Under the pieces are notes generated by a model that did no database searches, was not told the origin of the DNA, and saw nothing but the letters and a program-made list of their open reading frames with translations. The position numbers were made by a program, and so were the translations under genes. Shown in pieces: positions 1 to 6,804 of a stretch of DNA of 22,787 nt. Origin of the DNA: Reyranella sp. (GTDB lineage: Bacteria; Pseudomonadota; Alphaproteobacteria; Reyranellales; Reyranellaceae). The first letter of the stretch is position 1. Every line of letters starts with the position of its first letter. The stretch lies in assembly GCA_030679805.1 (NCBI GenBank), contig JAUXST010000498.1, positions 1 to 22,787 of the forward strand, in the 5' to 3' direction.

Positions 1-124
1 GCGCGAGGCGGACGTCTACGTCGAGCTCCCGACGGGGAAGCTCCGCGCGGTCCACGTGAAGACCGCTCTGACGGATGGAAACGTCACGGCGATCGAAGGG
101 GATCCGCTGAAGGAAGGGGACGAC
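1..124 (+). other. Probable chimeric segment: MacA/HlyD-like adaptor fragment joined to the SDR
   Basis: Translation in the SDR frame gives a segment typical of the end of RND/MacA periplasmic adaptor subunits (pattern: VKTxLTDG, then several residues, then GDxLKEGD). Homology appears to switch to SDR at about base 124. Codon use switches with it: the four glycine codons before the junction are GGG three times and GGA once, while the seven after it are GGC six times and GGA once. This fits an assembly chimera at a contig end, or less likely a real recombination joint. The family assignment comes from remembered motifs, not a search. Confidence 0.5.
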
Positions 125-373
125 AATCGCTACAACACGCGCAACCCGATGGGACGGGTCGGCCGCCCCAGCGAACTCGCCAACATGGCGGCCTTCCTGA
201 TGAGCGAGGAGGTCGAGTACATCAACGGCGAGGTGATCGCGATCGACGGCGCCATGGGCATCATGGGCAACGGCACCTTCTCCAACATGATGGCCTACAG
301 CGAAGCCGACTGGCAGCGCATCCGCGAGCAGATCCAGTCGACCAACGCTGCCGACAAGGCCACGCGCAGCTAA
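2..373 (+). CDS. SDR-family oxidoreductase, C-terminal part only, with a foreign-looking N-terminal segment
   Basis: The open frame enters from the left edge. From about base 124 on it encodes the last ~80 residues of a short-chain dehydrogenase/reductase: an RNPMGRVGRP segment, then a stretch like ELANMAAFLM, then a YINGEVIAIDGA segment that is the usual SDR C-terminal strand and cofactor-side loop, and an extra ~40-residue tail. The Rossmann nucleotide-binding motif and the Ser-Tyr-Lys active site are absent, so the substrate cannot be judged. The first ~40 residues (VYVELPTGKL, VKTALTDG, DPLKEGDD) do not look like an SDR. They resemble the C-terminal barrel of MacA/HlyD-type efflux adaptor proteins. 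The stop codon overlaps the stop of the convergent Rieske gene by four bases. Confidence 0.7.
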   Translation, partial: READVYVELPTGKLRAVHVKTALTDGNVTAIEGDPLKEGDDNRYNTRNPMGRVGRPSELANMAAFLMSEEVEYINGEVIAIDGAMGIMGNGTFSNMMAYSEADWQRIREQIQSTNAADKATRS

Positions 374-1494
374 GACTGGTTCAGCGCCGCCGTCAGCGTG
401 CGGTGGAAGTGACCGATGGCGCTTTCAAATTTGCCGAAGGTGAAGGCCTCGTTGGCGCCGCTGCCCAGGCCGCGCTGGATGGCCTGGACGACGGCACGGT
501 CTTCGGCGGCGCCCGTCGTGCCCACGAATTCGGCGTCGCGCTTGGCCTCGGCCAGGGCCTCGGGGTCATCGCCGCCGCCATTGGTCAGGGTGTAGGTGAT
601 CTGCCGGGTGCGGTCGATCGCCATCGGCTCCAGGATCACGACGTTGGTGTGACGCGACAGCACCGTGATCAGGACGTTCGGGAACAGGTGATAGACGTAG
701 GTCAGCAGGCCTTCGACCCGGCGTTCCTGCGGCGGGACCTTGGCAAGTTTCTTGATGCGCTGGAACGGATAGGTCACGCGACTGTTGCGGCCAAACAGGT
801 CGATGACATTCAGGTTGTCGAAACCGTAAGGGAGGAAACTCTCCGGATGGGTCGACTTGATGTGATAGCCCTCGATGAAGCTTTCGAGCAGGATCTTCCA
901 GTTGACCTCGAACTCGCGCTCAACCGTCGCGAAGAGGCGCTGGTCGGGGCCGATCAGCTTGGCGAGCCCGGCCAGCGAATCGTCGCCCAGTGCCGGCTCT
1001 TCCTGCGTCACGAACACCAGCCCGAAGCGTTCGCTCGCCGTCACGGGCACCAGCGGATGCGCTTCCTTGTCGAAGCCCGGAAATCCTTCCTCGTGCGGGA
1101 TGTGACGCAGGCTGCCTTCGAGATTGTAGGTCCAGCCATGGTAGCGGCAGACGAAGGCCCGGCTGCAACCCGAGCCGCTCGCGACCTGCATGCCACGGTG
1201 CCGGCAGGCGTTGCGGAAGGCCCGGACCTTGCCGTCGGCGCCGCGCACGACGACGATCGGAGTGCCGGCCGCCTCGCGGGCAACATAGGAGCCGACCTCC
1301 GGCACTGCGGCCGACGGGCAGAACGGGGTCGGCGAGCGCCGCAGCACCTGCTCGAGTTCCGCCGCCAATCGCTGCCCGGACCGGTAGTTGGCGACCGGCT
1401 CGCGCCAGACCTCATGGCCGACGTCGGTCGTGCCGTTGGCGATATGGTCGAGAACGCGTTGCGCCACGGATTGGTCGTCCATCGCCGTCTTCAT
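370..1494 (-). CDS. Rieske 2Fe-2S aromatic ring-hydroxylating oxygenase, alpha subunit
   Basis: This is a 374-residue oxygenase component of the Rieske non-haem iron family, which hydroxylates or demethylates aromatic or related substrates using electrons from a separate reductase. The Rieske cluster ligands are seen as CRHRG (C97, H99) and CRYHGWTY (C116, H119). The mononuclear iron site follows at ESFIEGYHIKSTH (H211, H216), with a likely third carboxylate in the AAEDR segment near D332. Length is normal for a single-alpha-subunit enzyme. I start at the ATG at 1494 because AGAAGG lies 8 bases upstream; an in-frame ATG at 1548 would add 18 residues but has no visible ribosome site. No ferredoxin or reductase gene is present nearby, so electrons must come from elsewhere. 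The LysR gene upstream on the same strand may regulate it. The substrate is unknown. Confidence 0.9.
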   Translation of the reverse strand: MKTAMDDQSVAQRVLDHIANGTTDVGHEVWREPVANYRSGQRLAAELEQVLRRSPTPFCPSAAVPEVGSYVAREAAGTPIVVVRGADGKVRAFRNACRHRGMQVASGSGCSRAFVCRYHGWTYNLEGSLRHIPHEEGFPGFDKEAHPLVPVTASERFGLVFVTQEEPALGDDSLAGLAKLIGPDQRLFATVEREFEVNWKILLESFIEGYHIKSTHPESFLPYGFDNLNVIDLFGRNSRVTYPFQRIKKLAKVPPQERRVEGLLTYVYHLFPNVLITVLSRHTNVVILEPMAIDRTRQITYTLTNGGGDDPEALAEAKRDAEFVGTTGAAEDRAVVQAIQRGLGSGANEAFTFGKFESAIGHFHRTLTAALNQS

Positions 1495-1502
1495 GTCTGT
1501 CG

Positions 1503-1508
1503 CCTTCT
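1503..1508 (-). promoter_or_regulatory. Ribosome binding site that decides the Rieske start
   Basis: AGAAGG on the minus strand lies 8 bases before the ATG at 1494. The upstream in-frame ATG at 1548 has no comparable purine-rich site, so the shorter protein is preferred. Confidence 0.5.
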
Positions 1509-1585
1509 CGATTGCGGCCAGATCAAGCATACGCCGAGCGCCCGGCATGACAAAAGAAACCCGTGGCCTTTCGGCTGAGTGTCAT

Positions 1586-2536
1586 TCACGCGTCGGCGGC
1601 GAACTCGCCAAGCAGCCAGCGCTTGAATGCCTGCAAAGCCATGTTGCTGCGTTCCTCCCGACGATGGACCAGCCAGTAGCCGCCGGTCGAATTGCTGTGG
1701 CCGATGGGACGGCAAAGCATGCCCGTCCGCTCGCGTTCGGCGAAAAGCGGCGCCACGCCGGCGCCGCGCTCGGCAAGCTGAAGGGGTGCTTCAAAGCTGT
1801 CGACCCGGATCGCCTGCCTCGCTTTGATCGTTCCGACGCCGGCTTCGCGCAGCCAGATCGGCCACGCCAGGGGAAACGACACGACGTGGATCATGGGGGC
1901 GCGCACGACGTCGGCGGCACGGTGAAGCTTGAACCGTCGCACGATGGCAGGCGTCGCCACGGGCGTGGCGTGCAGATCGAGAAGGTGCTGGACGACGAGC
2001 CCCGGCCAATTGCCGTCACCGACGCGCACTGCCGCGTCGGCCGATTCATTCTCGAGGTCGAGCGGCCTGGTCGAATTCTCGACGACCAGCTCGACTTCCG
2101 GATGGGCTGTCATGAAGCTTGCAATGCGCGGGATCAGCCATGCCGAGGCGAAGAGAGGCGAGACGCTGAGGCGCAACCGGCAACTGGCCTCGGTGCCGGC
2201 AAGTGGCGCTGTGGCCCGCTCAAGTTCGCCGAAAGCCCGGCCGGTCAATGTCGCGAAGGCACGGCCGGTCGGCGTGATCAGCACCGAACGGTGGGCCCGG
2301 ATGAAGAGCGCACCTCCCATGGCTTTTTCCAGGTTGCGGATGCGATGGCTGATTGCCGAAGGCGTCAGGTGCAGCGCGTCGGCTGCCTCCTTGAAGCTGC
2401 CGAGGCGGACGGCGGCATCGAACGCCTGCAACGACAGGAGGAGTGTTGGTCTCAGTCGGCTGGCGGCGGGAAGCGGCTGCGCTGCTCGCAGGAGGCGCGG
2501 CAGCGGCGTTTCGCCAGTTCGACGCTGACCCTGCAC
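1586..2536 (-). CDS. LysR-family transcriptional regulator, GcvA-like, with uncertain N-terminus
   Basis: The product is a LysR-type DNA-binding activator or repressor. The helix-turn-helix is clear (LQAFDAAVRLGSFKEAADAL, then LTPSAISHRIRNLE, residues ~37-70), followed by a periplasmic-binding-protein-like effector domain with the RLRLSVSPLFASAWLIPRI pattern seen in GcvA-type members. Only a GTG at 2536 opens the frame, and it adds ~27 residues (arginine- and proline-rich) that are simply the antisense of the divergent crotonase. LysR proteins of this type normally begin only a few residues before the LRPTLL segment, near base 2455, where no ATG, GTG or TTG exists; CTG is the only near-cognate codon. 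The real start may therefore have been lost. It could regulate the Rieske gene 91 bases downstream or the divergent crotonase. Confidence 0.8.
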   Translation of the reverse strand: MQGQRRTGETPLPRLLRAAQPLPAASRLRPTLLLSLQAFDAAVRLGSFKEAADALHLTPSAISHRIRNLEKAMGGALFIRAHRSVLITPTGRAFATLTGRAFGELERATAPLAGTEASCRLRLSVSPLFASAWLIPRIASFMTAHPEVELVVENSTRPLDLENESADAAVRVGDGNWPGLVVQHLLDLHATPVATPAIVRRFKLHRAADVVRAPMIHVVSFPLAWPIWLREAGVGTIKARQAIRVDSFEAPLQLAERGAGVAPLFAERERTGMLCRPIGHSNSTGGYWLVHRREERSNMALQAFKRWLLGEFAADA

Positions 2537-3165
2537 AGCACGTTGCCGTTCTGACGGGCGCGGCCGGCACCTTCTGCGCCGGCTACGACTTGAAGCAGAC
2601 CGCCGCCGGCCGTCGCGGCCATCGCGTCGAGCACGGTGACGGACCGATGGGACCGACGCGGCTCAAACTCTCCAAACCGGTGATCGCCGCCATCGAAGGC
2701 CCCGCCGTCGCGGGCGGCTTGGAGCTTGCCCTGTGGTGCGACCTGCGCGTAGCCGCCCGCGATGCCGTCTTCGGCGTCTATTGCCGCCGCTTCGGCGTGC
2801 CGCTGATGGACCTCGGCACGATCCGCTTGCCGCGACTGATCGGCCACAGTCGGGCCATGGACATGATCCTGACAGGCCGCGGCGTATCCGGCGAAGAGGC
2901 CGAGCGGATCGGCCTCGCCAATCGACTGACGGAGCCCGGCCAGGCGCTTGCCGGTGCGATGCAGTTGGCGCGGGACCTCGCCCGCCTGCCCCAGGCGGCT
3001 TTGTGCAACGACCGATTGTCGACGATCAAGCAGTGGAGCCTCGACTGGGAACAGGCGACGTTGAACGAATTCCGCCTCGGCATCGCCACGGTCGCCACAG
3101 GCGAAACCGAAGCTGGTGCCCGCCGTTTCGCCGCCGGCGCCGGCCGCCATGGACGCGCCCTCTAA
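2443..3165 (+). CDS. Crotonase/enoyl-CoA hydratase-like protein, 5'-truncated
   Basis: This crotonase-fold protein would act on acyl-CoA thioesters. The oxyanion-hole segments are present: TFCAGYDLK (residues ~43-51) and AVAGGLELALWCD (~88-100). The usual catalytic glutamates of enoyl-CoA hydratase are not conserved: the first position falls at C114 in VYCRRFGVPL and the second at D140 in AMDMILTG, so hydratase activity is doubtful. The frame begins at GTG 2443 and lacks roughly 25 residues, namely the first beta strand and the NRPxxRNAxD region that nearly all family members have. The upstream DNA is the antisense of the LysR helix-turn-helix, so the missing part is not in another frame. It may be a pseudogene, or the gene may have been shortened by a deletion that also took the shared divergent promoter. 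Confidence 0.75.
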   Translation: MLVSVGWRREAAALLAGGAAAAFRQFDADPAQHVAVLTGAAGTFCAGYDLKQTAAGRRGHRVEHGDGPMGPTRLKLSKPVIAAIEGPAVAGGLELALWCDLRVAARDAVFGVYCRRFGVPLMDLGTIRLPRLIGHSRAMDMILTGRGVSGEEAERIGLANRLTEPGQALAGAMQLARDLARLPQAALCNDRLSTIKQWSLDWEQATLNEFRLGIATVATGETEAGARRFAAGAGRHGRAL

Positions 3166-3206
3166 TTCCCTCGGCAATCGCTTAGCATCTGCAGCAACCA
3201 CCAAGC

Positions 3207-3226
3207 GTGTTGCACGAATGCAACAC
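3207..3226. promoter_or_regulatory. Perfect 8-bp dyad, possible operator or hairpin
   Basis: The arms are GTGTTGCA and TGCAACAC, separated by CGAA. It lies 41 bases after the crotonase stop and 162 bases before the PrcB-domain gene. No T-run follows on either strand, so it is a poor intrinsic terminator. It looks more like an operator for a dimeric regulator, or an RNA hairpin. Confidence 0.5.
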
Positions 3227-3242
3227 ATCCGGACGATTGATA

Positions 3243-3258
3243 CGGGGCCATAGCCCCG
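3243..3258. repeat. Perfect 6-bp GC-rich inverted repeat with a 4-base loop
   Basis: The arms CGGGGC and GCCCCG flank CATA. The stem would be strong in RNA, but no T-tract follows. It may help end the crotonase transcript in a factor-dependent way, or form part of a 5' leader of the downstream gene. Confidence 0.45.
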
Positions 3259-3273
3259 ATGGCGTGTGGTGGC

Positions 3274-3283
3274 CTCAATTGAG
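3274..3283. repeat. 10-bp perfect palindrome CTCAATTGAG
   Basis: This short AT-centred palindrome has outer GGC on the left and CC on the right, which extends near-symmetry by a base or two. It is the third dyad in the 223-base gene-free stretch. A regulator half-site pair is possible, but chance cannot be excluded for a 10-mer. Confidence 0.3.
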
Positions 3284-3388
3284 CCAAAGTGTGCGGGCTA
3301 TCTGCCTCATCACTTTTCCAATCTCGGGTCCCGATGAGATCCTATCGTGTGGTTGAGCACTAAGTTGGTCTCCCAGACATTGAACACC

Positions 3389-3976
3389 ATGGTGCGTCGG
3401 CGTTTCGTCTCCATGGGCATGCTGGTCGCCTCGCAACTGGTCGCCGCGGGCGGTGGGGCGCTGGCCCAGTCCGTCGAAGCCCGCCATTGGCGGGGGGTCA
3501 GCGCGATGACACGCCAGCCGGAGCAGGTCATGGCCGGTACGATGGCTGAATGGCGAGGGCTGTGGAGCCGGGTCGGACAGCCGGCGCCGGATATGTTCGA
3601 GCAGGGCCGGATGAATGCCGTCGGCATATTCCTGGGCCGCCGCGCCAGCGAAGGCTATGCCGTCAATATCCTGTCGACCAGCCGCCGGCGCGACCGCGTC
3701 GTGGTCGTTTTCGAAGAGATCATGCCGCCCGAGATCATGATGGCCCAACGCGCAACGCCCAGGCCCGTCGCGAGCGCTCCGTCCCTTGGGCCTTCCCTTG
3801 GACCCGCCGGACCCGGCAGCGCTGGGTTTGCCCCTCCTGGCGCCGGAGTATCGGCGACCAGCGGGCTGGCTCCGGCGCCCAGCCGGCCGGCCGGCCACCC
3901 CACGTCGCCGTGGGCCATCATCCTGATCCACCGGGGCGACCTTCCCGTCTCGGTCGAGCAGCGCCTCTTTCGCTAG
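3389..3976 (+). CDS. Exported PrcB-C-domain protein of unknown role
   Basis: The product has 195 residues. It begins with a signal peptide (basic MVRRRF start, hydrophobic core, likely cut after GGGALAQ near residue 27). The mature part resembles the protease-complex-subunit PrcB C-terminal domain: AEWRGLWSRVG (~53-63), then MNAVGIFLGRRASEGYAV (~75-92), a VVVVFEEIMPP strand, and a final WAIILIHRGDLPV strand. Between the last two strands sits a ~50-residue Pro/Gly/Ala/Ser-rich linker (122-173), which is unusual and splits the domain. In treponemes PrcB assists a subtilisin-like protease, but no protease gene is nearby, so that role is not implied. I chose ATG 3389 because it gives a proper basic signal-peptide start; a GTG at 3347 is in frame. 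The ribosome site is weak. The stop lies 6 bases from the convergent dehydratase stop. Confidence 0.65.
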   Translation: MVRRRFVSMGMLVASQLVAAGGGALAQSVEARHWRGVSAMTRQPEQVMAGTMAEWRGLWSRVGQPAPDMFEQGRMNAVGIFLGRRASEGYAVNILSTSRRRDRVVVVFEEIMPPEIMMAQRATPRPVASAPSLGPSLGPAGPGSAGFAPPGAGVSATSGLAPAPSRPAGHPTSPWAIILIHRGDLPVSVEQRLFR

Positions 3977-3982
3977 CGCGAC

Positions 3983-5773
3983 CTAGTGGGAGTGCCGTGG
4001 CACGCCCTTGGTCTTGGCGATCTTCTGGTAGTTGACTGCGAAATCGAGGCAGGCGCCGCTTGCCAACTGGCCAACGAACTTGCGCTGCAGTTCCTGCCAC
4101 GGGGTCTGACTTTCGACGATATTCGGCTTCCAGGCCGCCCGACGCTTCGCCAGCTCGCCAGCGGAAATCAGGATATTGGCCGTGCGTTTGCCGATATCGA
4201 CCCGCACTTTGTCACCGGTCTTGAGCAGCGCCAGGCCACCGCCGACTGCCGCCTCGGGGGAAGCGTTGAGGATGGACGGACTTGCCGACGTCCCGCTTTG
4301 CCGGCCGTCGCCGACGCACGGCAACAGCAGCACGCCTCCCTTCACCAGCCGGTCCGGCGGCAGCATGTTCACGACCTCGGCCGCCCCGGGATAGCCCACG
4401 GGGCCGGTGTTGCGAATGAACAGGATGCTATTCTCATCGACCGGCAGCTTGGGATCGTTGATCCGGTGATGATAGTCCTCCGGGCCCTCGAACACGATCG
4501 CCGTACCCTCGAAGGCGTCCTTGTCGCCCTTGCGCTCGAGGTACTTCTTGCGGAACTCGGGCGAGATCACCGACGTCTTCATGATCGCCGAGTCGAACAG
4601 GTTGCCGGACAGCACGGCAAAGCCGGCCGTCTCGAGCATCGGCTTGTCGTAGGTTTTGATGACATCGCCGTCAGCCGGTATCGCGCGCCTGAGGTTCTGC
4701 GCCATGGTCTTGCCGGTTACCGTCAGTGCATCGCCATGGATCTTCTTCTTCCGAAGGAGTTCGGCCATCACCGTCGGCACGCCTCCCGCGCGATGGAATG
4801 CCTCGCCGAGATACTTGCCGGCGGGCATGCAATTCACCAGCAACGGGATGTCGTAGCCGATCTTGTCCCAATCGCCGTTGACCAGTTTTACGCCGATATG
4901 GCGGGCGATGGCGTTGATGTGCGGCGGGCAGTTGGTCGAGGCGCCAAGGGCGCTCGCCGCGACGATGGCGTTCTCGAACGCCTTGCGCGTCAGGATGTCG
5001 GACGGCTTCAGATCTTCCCACACCATGTCGACAATGCGCTTGCCGGTCTCGTAGGCGATCTGGCCGCGCTCCCGGTAAGGCCCGGGAATGGCCGCGCAGC
5101 CGGTGAGCGACATGCCGAGTGCTTCGGCCATGCTGTTCATGGAGAGCGCCGTCCCCATCGTGTTGCAGTGGCCGACGGAGGGCGCACTCGAAGCCACCAT
5201 CTCGACGAACTGCTCCATGTCGATCCGCCCCGCCGCCAATTCCTGGCGGGCGTACCAAACGATGGTGCCGGAGCCCGCGAGGCCGCCGGCGAAGTGGCCG
5301 TCGAGCATCGGACCGCCAGAAAGCACGATTGCCGGAATATTGACCGTCGCCGCCCCCATGATCATGGCCGGGGTGGTCTTGTCGCAGCCGGTGGTCAACA
5401 CGACGCCGTCGAAGAAGTAGCCATACAGGCACTCCACCAGGCTCAGATAGGCGAGGTTGCGATCGAGCGCCGCGGTTGGCCGCTTACCTGTCTCCTGGAT
5501 CGGATGGACCGGAAATTCGATGGGGATGCCACCGGCGTCGCGAATGCCGTCGCGCACGCGGCTCGCCAGGTCGAGATGGTGACGGTTGCAGGGCGAGAGG
5601 TCGCTGCCGGTCTGGGCGATACCGATGATCGGCCGGCCACTGCGCAGCTCGGCCAAAGTCAGGCCGAAATTCATGTAGCGCTCGAGGTAGAGCGCGGCCA
5701 TCGTCGGGTCGCCCGGCGCGTCGAACCATTCGCGGCTGCGCAGTCGGCGCTTGCCATTCTTCTTGTCGGCCAT
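3983..5773 (-). CDS. Sugar-acid dehydratase, IlvD/Edd family (L-arabinonate/D-gluconate-type)
   Basis: This 596-residue Fe-S dehydratase removes water from an aldonic acid to give a 2-keto-3-deoxy acid. Three cluster cysteines are seen at C62 (LSPCNRHH), C130 (TTGCDKTTPA) and C203 (GHCNTMGT). They match the spacing known for Rhizobium L-arabinonate dehydratase (C59, C127, C200). The SGTSASPSILNASPEAA motif near 493-507 contains the serine expected to act as base. Length and the C-terminal tail fit the sugar-acid branch better than IlvD of amino acid synthesis. GGAGG lies 7 bases before the ATG. It is divergent from KDG kinase, which would use its product, so gluconate, galactonate or a similar hexonate is the likeliest substrate; arabinonate, xylonate or fuconate cannot be excluded. 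Confidence 0.9.
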   Translation of the reverse strand: MADKKNGKRRLRSREWFDAPGDPTMAALYLERYMNFGLTLAELRSGRPIIGIAQTGSDLSPCNRHHLDLASRVRDGIRDAGGIPIEFPVHPIQETGKRPTAALDRNLAYLSLVECLYGYFFDGVVLTTGCDKTTPAMIMGAATVNIPAIVLSGGPMLDGHFAGGLAGSGTIVWYARQELAAGRIDMEQFVEMVASSAPSVGHCNTMGTALSMNSMAEALGMSLTGCAAIPGPYRERGQIAYETGKRIVDMVWEDLKPSDILTRKAFENAIVAASALGASTNCPPHINAIARHIGVKLVNGDWDKIGYDIPLLVNCMPAGKYLGEAFHRAGGVPTVMAELLRKKKIHGDALTVTGKTMAQNLRRAIPADGDVIKTYDKPMLETAGFAVLSGNLFDSAIMKTSVISPEFRKKYLERKGDKDAFEGTAIVFEGPEDYHHRINDPKLPVDENSILFIRNTGPVGYPGAAEVVNMLPPDRLVKGGVLLLPCVGDGRQSGTSASPSILNASPEAAVGGGLALLKTGDKVRVDIGKRTANILISAGELAKRRAAWKPNIVESQTPWQELQRKFVGQLASGACLDFAVNYQKIAKTKGVPRHSH

Positions 5774-5874
5774 CCGATTTCCTCCAGATTTATTGACGCA
5801 ACCCTGGGAGAAGGCGTCCTGGAAGTCCAGCGCTTCGCTTGAGGTTCAGCCGGCGCCGTGACAAATCTCCCGCC
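5774..5874. promoter_or_regulatory. Divergent promoter region between the dehydratase and KDG kinase
   Basis: These 101 bases separate two divergent pathway genes, so they should hold both promoters and any shared operator. The dehydratase side has a good ribosome site (GGAGGAAA, minus strand). The kinase side has none that is convincing. An AT-rich patch (ATTTATTGA, ~5786-5795) lies near the dehydratase, but no clear -35/-10 pair or operator palindrome was found. Confidence 0.5.
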
Positions 5875-6804
5875 ATGACAAACTCCCCGGCCATCGTCTG
5901 CCTCGGCGAACCCCTGATCGAATTCAACCGCCCGAAGGAAGGCGACGGCCGCACTTGGTTGCAGGGCTTCGGCGGCGATTCACAGAACGTGGCGATCGCG
6001 GCAGCACGGCAGGGCGCCTCGACAGGCTATCTTACCAGCGTCGGCCAGGACTGGATGGGCGATGCCTTCCTCGATCTCTGGAAATCGGAAGGCGTCGACG
6101 CGTCCCGCGTCACCCGCCATCCCACGGCGCCGACCGGCGTCAGCTTCGTGACGCACAGCGCGGCCGGTCACAAGTTCGACTACCTGCGCAAGAACTCCGC
6201 CGCCTCCCTGATGACGCCGGAGACGCTGGCCACCGACTATATTGCCGGCGCCAAGGTGTTCCACCTCTCCGCGATCGGCCAGGCGATCAGCGAAAATGCG
6301 CGCCAGACCTGCGACGCCGCCATTGCTGCCGCGCGCAAGGCCGGTGTGAAGGTTTCCTACGACACCAACCTGCGGCTCCGGCTCTGGGAACTCGAGCTGG
6401 CCCGCTCGGTGATCGATTCGACGATCACCCGGTGCGACATCGCCCTGCCCAGCCTCGACGATTCGCAGCAGCTCACCGGGCTGCGGGACCCCGATGCGAT
6501 CGCCGACTACTACCTCAAGCTCGGAGCGCCGCTGGTGGCGCTCAAAATGGGTCCCGAAGGGGCGCTCATCGCCACGGCCGACAAGCGCACCCGCATCCCA
6601 GCGCACAAGGTCGATGCCGTCGACGCAACCGGCGCAGGCGATACGTTCGACGGTGCATTCCTCACGCGGCTTCTGGTAGGAGACGATCCGGAGACGGCGG
6701 CTCGCTACGCCAATGTGGCAGCAGCGCTTTCGACCTGTGGCTATGGGGCCGTGACGCCGATGCCGCGCAAGGCCGACGTGCTCACTGCACTGAGGCGCGT
6801 CTGA
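5875..6804 (+). CDS. kdgK: 2-keto-3-deoxygluconate kinase (PfkB/ribokinase family)
   Basis: This 309-residue cytoplasmic sugar kinase of the PfkB family would phosphorylate 2-keto-3-deoxygluconate to KDPG with ATP. The N-terminal CLGEPLIEF and LQGFGGDSQNVAIAAAR segments form the sugar-binding region. The PfkB C-terminal signature DATGAGDTFDGAFL carries the catalytic base D256. The SYDTNLRLRLW segment (~161-171) matches the KdgK subgroup better than ribokinase or fructokinase. The start was set at ATG 5875 because it aligns with family N-termini; a TTG at 5839 is in frame but gives a basic extension. It is divergent from the dehydratase and only ~2 kb from the eda gene, which completes the pathway. 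Its last 23 bases overlap the end of the convergent hydroxylase gene. Confidence 0.88.
   Translation: MTNSPAIVCLGEPLIEFNRPKEGDGRTWLQGFGGDSQNVAIAAARQGASTGYLTSVGQDWMGDAFLDLWKSEGVDASRVTRHPTAPTGVSFVTHSAAGHKFDYLRKNSAASLMTPETLATDYIAGAKVFHLSAIGQAISENARQTCDAAIAAARKAGVKVSYDTNLRLRLWELELARSVIDSTITRCDIALPSLDDSQQLTGLRDPDAIADYYLKLGAPLVALKMGPEGALIATADKRTRIPAHKVDAVDATGAGDTFDGAFLTRLLVGDDPETAARYANVAAALSTCGYGAVTPMPRKADVLTALRRV

Larger units (their letters stand above)
3166..3388. other. Gene-free stretch with three dyads
   Basis: No convincing ORF is seen on either strand. The DNA is less GC-rich than its flanks. Apart from the three dyads at 3207-3226, 3243-3258 and 3274-3283 nothing recognisable was found. 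It must contain the promoter of the PrcB-domain gene, because the gene upstream on the same strand ends at 3165, but no clear -35/-10 pair could be assigned by eye. Confidence 0.5.

Noticed and set aside
403..1578. A 391-codon plus-strand frame opposite the Rieske gene
   Set aside because: It is the antisense of a gene with complete Rieske and iron-site motifs. Long antisense frames are common in high-GC DNA, and the translation shows no domain pattern.
1388..2554. A 388-codon plus-strand frame across the LysR gene
   Set aside because: It is antisense to a clear LysR helix-turn-helix and effector domain and shows no recognisable motif. It also does not supply the missing N-terminus of the crotonase.
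3207..3258. An intrinsic terminator after the crotonase gene
   Set aside because: Two good stems exist, but neither is followed by a T-run, so they are listed as dyads rather than terminators.
3275..3931. A 218-codon minus-strand frame opposite the PrcB-domain gene
   Set aside because: The plus strand has a signal peptide and domain strands; the minus frame is rich in Arg/Gly/His with no pattern.
5795..5819. GACGC and GCGTC half-sites in the divergent dehydratase/kdgK region
   Set aside because: Only five bases match with a 14-base gap, which is easily chance in this base composition.
3986..5842. A 618-codon plus-strand frame opposite the dehydratase
   Set aside because: It is longer than the dehydratase itself but has no motif. 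The dehydratase has all cluster cysteines and a good ribosome site.
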